Below are positions 57,541 to 64,000 of a stretch of DNA of 64,000 nucleotides, in pieces; within the stretch, counting starts at the first letter, position 1; each line of letters begins with the position of its first letter. The stretch spans positions 31,819,453 through 31,883,452 of the forward strand of contig JAOANR010000014.1 in assembly GCA_030278955.1 (NCBI GenBank), read 5' to 3'. This DNA is from Hygrophila difformis. Lineage: Eukaryota > Streptophyta > Magnoliopsida > Lamiales > Acanthaceae. The notes beneath the pieces are model-generated. The model was not told the origin of the DNA. It searched no databases and saw only the letters and a program-made list of their open reading frames with translations. The position numbers and the translations under genes are program-made.

Positions 57541-58440
57541 GGTTCATGATGGATAAGATTTACCAAATCCTTCATTTCACATCAATGTCACCTCACAGCC
57601 ACACTAATGAGTGTTTTAAGGAAAATATGCATAATAGGTTACGTCGCTAGCAGGTATTGGCATGAAACAAACCTTACTTCTACAAACAAGCAATCAAAGA
57701 TCAAAGACCTAAACATCTAAGATTAATAAGAACACATGCATAAAAATAAGAACACCTATATTATCTAAGACAACAATAAGCTAACATAAAGAGAATAAAA
57801 CAGCAACAGAATAACTTAGGAATAAATTCTAACAAACCTAAAATCATCTAAAACCTAAGAACACTCATTTGAATCACTAAGGTGTAAGAACAAACCTAAA
57901 ACCCACTAAACATGCATTTATTGAGAATGTAAGTCAACTAGGACATAATAAATGTAACCTAGTTGAAACAAACAAACATTCTAACGTTTATTGCTAAGGA
58001 AAGCATTAAATAAGTGCCAAACACTTGAAATAAAAACCCATTTCTGGATTCTTTCTTGTATTGACACTTGAAAGCAACAAATAACCCTAAAACCATCATT
58101 AGCTTGAAGGTAGGGTTCATTATAACTACAAAGCATTTAAAGTTTATGGTAATGACAACACTAAAGGTAGTGACAAGCTTCTACAAAAATAAACTAAGAT
58201 CAAAAGCATTTAAACTACACTACAAGCATGAAAAATAAACTAACTAACTAAACTACCTACCTAACCCTTAAGGGCTGGAGAACCTTCTGCTCCTCTTTTT
58301 GTCTCCCAGCAATTGTCCAAATGTTAGTGTTCTTTTCTCTTTTGTGTTGAGGAAGGTCAGCTTTTATACTTCTTCTCAGAACCCTAGGCCCATCAGGGCC
58401 CATCCACAGTGCCATGCATTTCTCACGTGCTCAAAGCTGC
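57541..58440. other. AT-rich spacer, no gene
   Basis: A-rich sequence between the two palindrome blocks. No gene, RNA or terminal repeat recognised. Confidence 0.4.
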
Positions 58441-58728
58441 AATTTCGAATGTGGTTCGGTCTCTCAAGCAGTTCGGTTTAGACCGAATTGGTGAAATGAG
58501 GTCTTTCTCCTTAATCTTGAGCATGGAATGTGGTGATTCGGTCTATGGGTAGACCGAATTGGCCTTGTCGAACTGATGATGACTCCTGCTTGGCTTCCTT
58601 GTTTTGAGGCAATTCGATCTATGCACTCAATTCGGCCTAGACCGAATTGCATATATCGAACTCCTCCTTTTCTTTTCTCCTCAGGGTCTTCTTCTTTCCA
58701 AAGTGCAATTCGGTCTAGGGGTCAATTC
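58441..58728. repeat. Palindrome array, block 2
   Basis: About four more units of the same repeat (near 58443, 58536, 58610, 58706). The last is cut by the LTR element starting at 58729. Confidence 0.8.
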
Positions 58729-61466
58729 TGTAATACCCGAGAAATCGACATCGAGAATTAAATCCAAAATAAAAGAATCGAATTTAATTATCGCAACCGA
58801 AATAATTCCGAGAGAGCGGAATTAAATATTTTCGGACGATAGCAACTCGAAGAGAGTTATCGGATTATCCAACGATCTCGGATAATTCCCACACTATGAT
58901 TTTGAAATAAAAATCATAAGAAATAAAAAAAAGAGAGAGAGAGAGAAAATCGATCCAGGCAGCCGCGCGGCGGTGGCGCGCGGCGCGTGAACCCCGCGTC
59001 GGCGGCGGCAGGCGACAGTTCCAAGCATTGCACGCGTTTTTGCTCCAATTTTCGAGGATGGATGATTCCAATCTATCCAAATTCAGTTACCACACTCTTG
59101 AGGATGTATTTGGACTCTTTTGGATAGATTTTGAGTGTATTAAACATCTACAAGTTGAAATGAGAAGGTAGTGCATGAACCAAGATGGAATTAAGTGAAT
59201 CATATTGAAGGAGGGTGGATTAATGAGGTTGTTAGGCTCCAAATTCGAAGCCAATGACTGCCATAACTTATCCCCACATTCCAAGGTATATTATGGCAGT
59301 CAATTGAGCAATAAACACCCCCAATCCAATCCCTTTTCAACCCCAAAAACACCCCCCAAAGTTCACCTACGAATTTCAGATTTCCATTGAAGAGAGGGTG
59401 AGATTGTGTGGGTTCTTCTTCTTGTTCTTGAGGCCTTGGACGAATTGATAGGTCCTAATCCTTTCTTCTACAAGTGGGTAAGGTTTCTTATCCAAATCCT
59501 TGCCTTGAATTTGATTATCAAGCCCTAACACCAAGTATTCTTCCAACAACTCTCAAAATAGGATTCGTTCGGTAGATCTTGGGAAAGAGGGGACTGTTTC
59601 GGTCGATTTTGGAGCAATCAAGAAGGGATTTTCGATTCTAATCCAACCATATGTAAGTTAATGATGTGCATATCAAATTTTAGAGCTTTTGGTTGAGTAT
59701 CCATTGAGATACAACTCGAAATCCACTCCTTGTCAAATCTGTGGTTTAGGGTTTCTTCAGGATAGTTTCTTTTGTTCATCCTTGTTCGTCTAGATCCGTT
59801 CGTTTTTGGAAAAACGTTTCTAAATGAAAAATGTTCCTAATACCTTAAATGTGGTTTCTGTAAATTTTCATAATTTTTGGACATGATTTGGGCGACGAGA
59901 ATTCATCTGGTATTTTCTGAAATCCTGTTGGCAGAATTCGTTTCATGGTGTAGTCAGTTTTGTTGTTCGTATTACTCCTATTTAAGATCTTTTTTGATGG
60001 ATGGTTTCTTCATGAAAGTTGCTCATTTATGTGTCTAGTTTATCTCTGTAACATTTCAGAATTTTTAGATCACTCTTGGAATTGTTATGAATTTTTAAAA
60101 GAACTGTGGTCGAAATGAACAGTAAATTCCTATGCCTTTGAAAGATGAGTTCTGAAATGATTTTTTTTAAGCCACTTAGATTCCGATTTTGAAGTAGCTT
60201 ATTTCTATGAAAAATGTTCATTTGGGTGTTTTCTAGCTCCTGTAAAAATTTCGGAATTTTTAAAAATATTTTGCTAAGTTTCCAAATTCGATTTCTGAAA
60301 CTGCCAGTGGGCTACTCTTTGTCGTAAAATCGTACTTGCGTATTTTGATGATCTACGAGTCGATTGATACTCGTTTTTGAAAGTATATGAAATCTGGAAC
60401 ATGTGGTATTGTAAAGTGTTAAAAATACATTTTTGAAACTTTGTAAGTTTTGATCGAGTGGGATGCCCAATGTGATAGAGGGTAAGTGCACTTGGCGTGA
60501 GCTCGTTGGGCCGCCCCTTCTTTTTGTGTGGCCAAAACGGCGCATATGATATTGTGGTTTCGTGTTAGTAAGAGTCTATACTCCTAGATGTATCCGTATG
60601 GGTTATCTAGGGCTCCGGAGCGGTCTGTATAGGGTCACTGCTTTCATATCCCTCGTGGGTACGAGTCCCAGAGGTGGGTTGATCTGAAAAGGCTTCGGCC
60701 CAGGATCGTTATTATTGCCGGCTTGTGGACATAAGCGCCCAAGCGGATGTTGATCTGAAAAGGCTTTGGCCCAGGATCATTGATACCGACGGCTTGTGGA
60801 CATAAGCGCCCAAGCGGGTAATTTGGATGTCCTCGATCAAAACAAACAATGGTAAAAGAATTTATTTGAAATATGGTAACCATGGTAAAAGGATGTGTTT
60901 GAGCTCTTGTGGGTTTGATTCCCCAAGAATGGTTGTTCTCGATCAAAAATGAGCAATGTTATATTATTCGTATGGCAAAGTGTAAGAATCTTCCGGAATT
61001 ATTTTTACTCGATCTTCCTTTTTAAATTTCAAATTCTAACTTTAAATCGCTCTTCTAAAAACTTTAAAATTCGTTATGCTATACATTAACTTACTCAGTA
61101 CCGTTTTACTGATAGATACGTTGTCTCTATTTTTTTTCAGATGTTGAAGATTAGCGCATGGCATTTACAATTGGGATGGGAATTTCCGAAGACTTGGCAC
61201 ACTTGTTTTTAAATTCTTTTACGAATCCCAAACTCATGTTTGGCCGTGTTTGGCCCTTAGCTTCCGCACTGTTTAAAATTATGTATGTTAGACTTAACTC
61301 TGATCTAAACCTTCGGGCACTTATTGAATGGTTTTTAAATTATTTTTAAGTATTGGTACAACTTAGCCTTAGCATCTTCTCAAGTGAGCTCGAAATGGTT
61401 CGCGTCTTGCTTGGGAAGGTGTGGCGGTGACATTCTGGCCTGGGTTATCAAATTCGGGGTGTTACA
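58729..61466 (+). repeat. TR-GAG no. 2, 5' LTR (2738 bp)
   Basis: Starts TGTAATACCCGAG and ends GGGGTGTTACA. The last 80 bp resemble the end of the element no. 1 LTR (GTCTTGCT.GGGA.GTGTGG, GGTGACAT); most of the rest differs. Confidence 0.94.
60678..60819 (+). repeat. 71-bp tandem duplication in the LTR
   Basis: Two copies start GTTGATCTGAAAAGGCTT and end CATAAGCGCCCAAGCGG. Each carries GGACATAAGCGCCC (60727-60740 and 60798-60811). Confidence 0.9.
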
Positions 61467-61469
61467 AAG

Positions 61470-61483
61470 TGGTATCAGAGCCC
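61470..61483 (+). promoter_or_regulatory. Primer binding site (tRNA-iMet) of TR-GAG no. 2
   Basis: TGGTATCAGAGCCC three bases after the LTR end; identical to element no. 1. Confidence 0.95.
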
Positions 61484-61939
61484 GGAAATTTTTTTAAAGC
61501 TATTATTTTTCGGCCCACTATAGAGGCCCAAAATATTCAATATTACTTTTAAGCATTTCCAATATTATTACCATGGAAATGAATTTTATTTTAAAACCCA
61601 CGGGAATTATATAACAATTGTTCCGACAAGTCTTGAAAAATGCATAAATATTTTTTTTGGGGGGAATGCATTTGCATACATCCATCATTTTTTTTTATGC
61701 TCCAAAGTATACATATGCAAGTCACGTGTAATTGATAACGTTCTTAGTTGGTATGTCGATTGACCTTGCCTTAGAGCCACTAACTTGAATCTAATCTTGC
61801 TTTAGCCTTAGAACTTGATCAAGGGTGCTTAGTTTGCACATATCTATTCTCTCCTCTTGCCCTTCCTATCATTAGATCTTCCTGACTGCTAACGTGCCTT
61901 AGGTTAGAAACTCATCTTCGCGTGCTTGGATATCAGAAA

Positions 61940-63004
61940 ATGGCACCTAGGGGAAGGCCAAGGAGGGTAGTCCCAAGCAACGGTGGTGCTAACGGACCAA
62001 ACGACAATGACATTGCTCAAAACATAGGAGGGCGAGTGCCTCCTGTTCCCAATAATATGGGTGAGCGTCTAAGGAATGTTGAGGAAGTTCTCATAGCACT
62101 AGGAAATGCCGAGGTGCAACATGCACAAGCGGGTGTACCACCGTCGGTAGCCCGAGGCAACTACCTAGCATTGGAGAACCCTTACAAACCACCTCATTAT
62201 GACGGCCAAGAGGACCCTACCAAGTTGGAGAATCGGATCCGAACTTTTGACAAGCTTCTTACTGCCGTCAAATGCCCCGAGGACGAGAAGGTTCGAGTGG
62301 CGACCTATTATCTGGATGGAGAGGCGGACGAGTGGTGGCAACATCTCCAAGGAGATTTGGCCGAGGTTGAGAAGGTTTATACATGGGGAGAATTTGAGGA
62401 AGCGTTGAGAGAGAGGTTTTATCCACTGAGCACTAAGGCTGCAAAGTATGAAGAATTTATTAACTTAAGACAAGAAGGAAAAACGGTGCAGGAGTACTAC
62501 GCAAAGTTCAAGGAGCTAGTTCGCTTTGCTCCGAGACTTGTACCGACTGATTCTGACAAGGCTCAGAAATTCGAAATGGGGTTGAACCTCAGTATCAGGG
62601 AGATACTCGTAGGAGGACAACACACTTCACTTCAGGCAGTTTATGACCGAGCTGTAGCAATCGCTCGTGTCCAGCGATTGAAGCGTAAGGACAATGGTGA
62701 GTCGACCAAGGGCTCGCAAGGATTTGAGAAAAAGAATCGAAACAACAATAACAACAAATTGATGAAGGACAATGGTCAAACTAGGTTCGATGGACCTAAG
62801 GAGAAGACAGACAGAGGTTTGAATAACAAAAGAAATGACACTCGTGGTACATCCATACCACGATGCCCGCAGTGCCACAAAGCGCATCTGGTGCGCGAGT
62901 GCCCTATGCGTGGGACTTGTTATAGATGTGGTGGGGAAGACCACATGATTGGAGAATGCCTATCTGACAAGATTTTAGTTGATTCTGGTACAACTGTTCT
63001 TTGA
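61940..63004 (+). CDS. gag: Gag of TR-GAG no. 2 with a protease stub
   Basis: Clearly homologous to the Gag at 26845-27963. The start MAPRGRPRR at 61940 matches it; an upstream in-frame Met at 61922 is less likely. The core contains HYDGQEDPTKLENRIRTFDK, EADEWWQHL, RERFYPLSTKAAKYEEF, YYAKFKELVRFA and KFEMGLNLSIREIL. Two zinc knuckles follow: CPQCHKAHLVREC and CYRCGGEDHMIGEC. Unlike the first Gag, it ends in LSDKILVDSGTTVL: VDSGTT is the active-site start of a retroviral-type aspartic protease, after which the frame stops. This suggests the element arose by deleting pol from a full gag-pol. Confidence 0.95.
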   Translation: MAPRGRPRRVVPSNGGANGPNDNDIAQNIGGRVPPVPNNMGERLRNVEEVLIALGNAEVQHAQAGVPPSVARGNYLALENPYKPPHYDGQEDPTKLENRIRTFDKLLTAVKCPEDEKVRVATYYLDGEADEWWQHLQGDLAEVEKVYTWGEFEEALRERFYPLSTKAAKYEEFINLRQEGKTVQEYYAKFKELVRFAPRLVPTDSDKAQKFEMGLNLSIREILVGGQHTSLQAVYDRAVAIARVQRLKRKDNGESTKGSQGFEKKNRNNNNNKLMKDNGQTRFDGPKEKTDRGLNNKRNDTRGTSIPRCPQCHKAHLVRECPMRGTCYRCGGEDHMIGECLSDKILVDSGTTVL

Positions 63005-63059
63005 TTTCGATTACCCGCATTAAATCTATACTAGAGCGATCAGTTTTGGAATTCAATTA

Positions 63060-63175
63060 TCATCGGGGAAAGTGGTATTGTGTACTAAAAGATATGATGG
63101 AATCCCGATAATAATTAAAAATTTAGACCTCTTTGCGAACCTAGAAGAATTTGACCTTAGAAGTTGCTCAATGGT
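63060..63175 (+). pseudogene. Protease C-terminal scrap
   Basis: A frame reading VLCTKRYDGIPIIIKNLDLF and ANLEEFDL resembles the part of gypsy protease just before the ILGMDWL linker (pattern C.R.Y.GIPI.......A.L.EFDL). It is out of frame with the gag-protease stub. Confidence 0.5.
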
Positions 63176-63202
63176 TAAAGCTATTGCAAGAAAATTCATA
63201 GG

Positions 63203-63222
63203 CAGTTATGGGGACATAACTG
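63203..63222 (+). other. Conserved hairpin in the TR-GAG 3' region
   Basis: CAGTTATG-GGGA-CATAACTG: a perfect 8-bp stem with a 4-base loop, the same as at 26824-26843. Confidence 0.75.
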
Positions 63223-63230
63223 CGGTCCTA

Positions 63231-63252
63231 AGGGGGAGAGGATGTGATACCC
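63231..63252 (+). promoter_or_regulatory. Upstream polypurine-like signal
   Basis: AAGGGGGAGAGGA followed by TGTGATACC imitates a polypurine tract plus LTR start, about 150 bp before the true one. It is present in both gag-only elements. Confidence 0.5.
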
Positions 63253-63380
63253 CGTAGAGATGTCACGCGTTGAGGTAAGAATTTAATTTCGAGCCTCAAT
63301 ATTTCTATGCGTGCAAACTACTTGCTTATGTTGGTGTTGCTTTCCGAGTGCGACCCAACTTCGAGGACGAAGTTGATTTC

Positions 63381-63394
63381 TAAGGGGGGTAGAC
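63381..63394 (+). promoter_or_regulatory. Polypurine tract of TR-GAG no. 2
   Basis: CTAAGGGGGGTAGAC-type tract directly before the 3' LTR start TGTAATACTCGAG. Confidence 0.85.
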
Positions 63395-64000
63395 TGTAAT
63401 ACTCGAGAAATCGACATCAAGAATTAAATCCGAAATAAAAGAATCGGATTTAATTATCGCAACCGAAATAATTCCGAGAGAGCAGAATTAAATATTTTCG
63501 GACGATAGCAACTCGAAGAGAGTTATCGGATTATCCAACGATCTCGGATAATTCCCACACTATGATTTTGAAATAAAAATCATAAGAAATAAAAAAAAGA
63601 GAGAAAATCGATCCAGGCAGCAGCGCGGCGGTGGCGCGCGGCGCGTGAACCCCGCGTCGGCGGCGGCAGGCGACAGTTCCAAGCATTGCACGCGTTTTTG
63701 CTCCAATTTTCGAGGATGGATGATTCCAATATATCCAAATTCAGTTACCACACTCTTGAGGATGTATTTGGACTCTTTTGGATAGATTTTGAGTGTATTA
63801 AACATCTACAAGTTGAAATGAGAAGGTAGTGCATGAACCAAGATGGAATTAAGTGAACCATATTGAAGGAGGGTGGATTAATGAGGTTGTTAGGCTCCAA
63901 ATTCGAAGCCAATGACTGCCATAACTCATCCCCACATTCCAAGGTATATTATGGCAGTCAATTGAGCAATAAACACCCCCAATCCAATCCCTTTTCAACC
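63395..64000 (+). repeat. TR-GAG no. 2, 3' LTR, cut by window end
   Basis: Matches 58729 onward with few differences; about 2.1 kb more is expected beyond the window. Confidence 0.94.

Larger units (their letters stand above)
58729..64000 (+). mobile_element. Gag-only LTR retrotransposon (TR-GAG type) no. 2
   Basis: 5' LTR 58729-61466, primer site, 1.9-kb interior with gag as the only long ORF, polypurine tract, and the first 606 bp of the 3' LTR. It is inserted in the palindrome array after AATTC; the matching target duplication would lie beyond the window. About nine substitutions and one indel separate the LTRs over the visible 600 bp by eye, so it is older than element no. 1. Confidence 0.93.

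Overview
The window is plant nuclear DNA, most likely from a eudicot. It contains one clearly intact cellular gene, a 520-residue BCS1-type AAA-ATPase at 7356-8918 on the minus strand. Almost everything else is transposable elements of nearly every plant class: Copia, several Ty3/gypsy lineages, gag-only LTR elements, hAT, CACTA, a probable Helitron, Stowaway MITEs and two tRNA-derived SINE families. I found no bacterial features, no CRISPR array and no rRNA gene. All identifications are by eye.

Layout. 1-1696: an LTR read on the minus strand. 1697-5290: a heavily decayed plus-strand Ty3/gypsy pol. 5599-6700: a truncated MITE with a SINE inside, then a small hAT element. 7356-9016: the AAA-ATPase gene and its TATA box. 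9190-11026: four SINEs, three of them inserted one after another at the same 13-bp target, and two Stowaway MITEs. 11108-12835: a hAT holding a SINE holding a second hAT holding a Stowaway MITE. 14097-15252: an element with imperfect terminal inverted repeats full of a 22-bp repeat.

15891 to about 38060 is the centrepiece. A decayed hAT was hit by a Copia element (16200-37778, target duplication ACCAT). Its RNase H region was hit by a non-autonomous hAT (20911-32197, CCAACTGA). That hAT was hit by a probable Helitron (21798-31974), which was hit by a CACTA element (22057-31386, CTA), which was hit by a gag-only LTR retrotransposon (23905-31318, TAAAC). Target duplications and termini are readable at nearly every level. 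LTR divergence agrees with the order: about 40 substitutions in 0.9 kb for the Copia, about a dozen in 2.66 kb for the innermost element.

39411-46290: remains of a Tat-like gypsy (LTR and integrase) and a CRM-like gypsy (LTR and RT-RNase H-integrase), both minus strand. 46300-54208: a plus-strand Athila-type element (5' LTR, tRNA-Asp primer site, gag, protease, RT-RNase H) cut off before integrase and joined to an inverted, related LTR at 54343. 56940-58728: an array of imperfect palindromes. 58729 to the end: a second gag-only element with its 3' LTR running off the window.

The two gag-only elements (23905-31318 and 58729-64000) are related and are the closest thing here to an under-described system. 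They share a Tekay/Del-like Gag with two zinc knuckles, initiator-Met primer sites, a conserved hairpin before the polypurine tract, a second polypurine-like signal, and a repeated LTR motif (GGACATAAGNGCCC). Neither encodes RT or integrase, so both must use enzymes made elsewhere. The second still carries a scrap of protease, which points to origin by deletion of pol.
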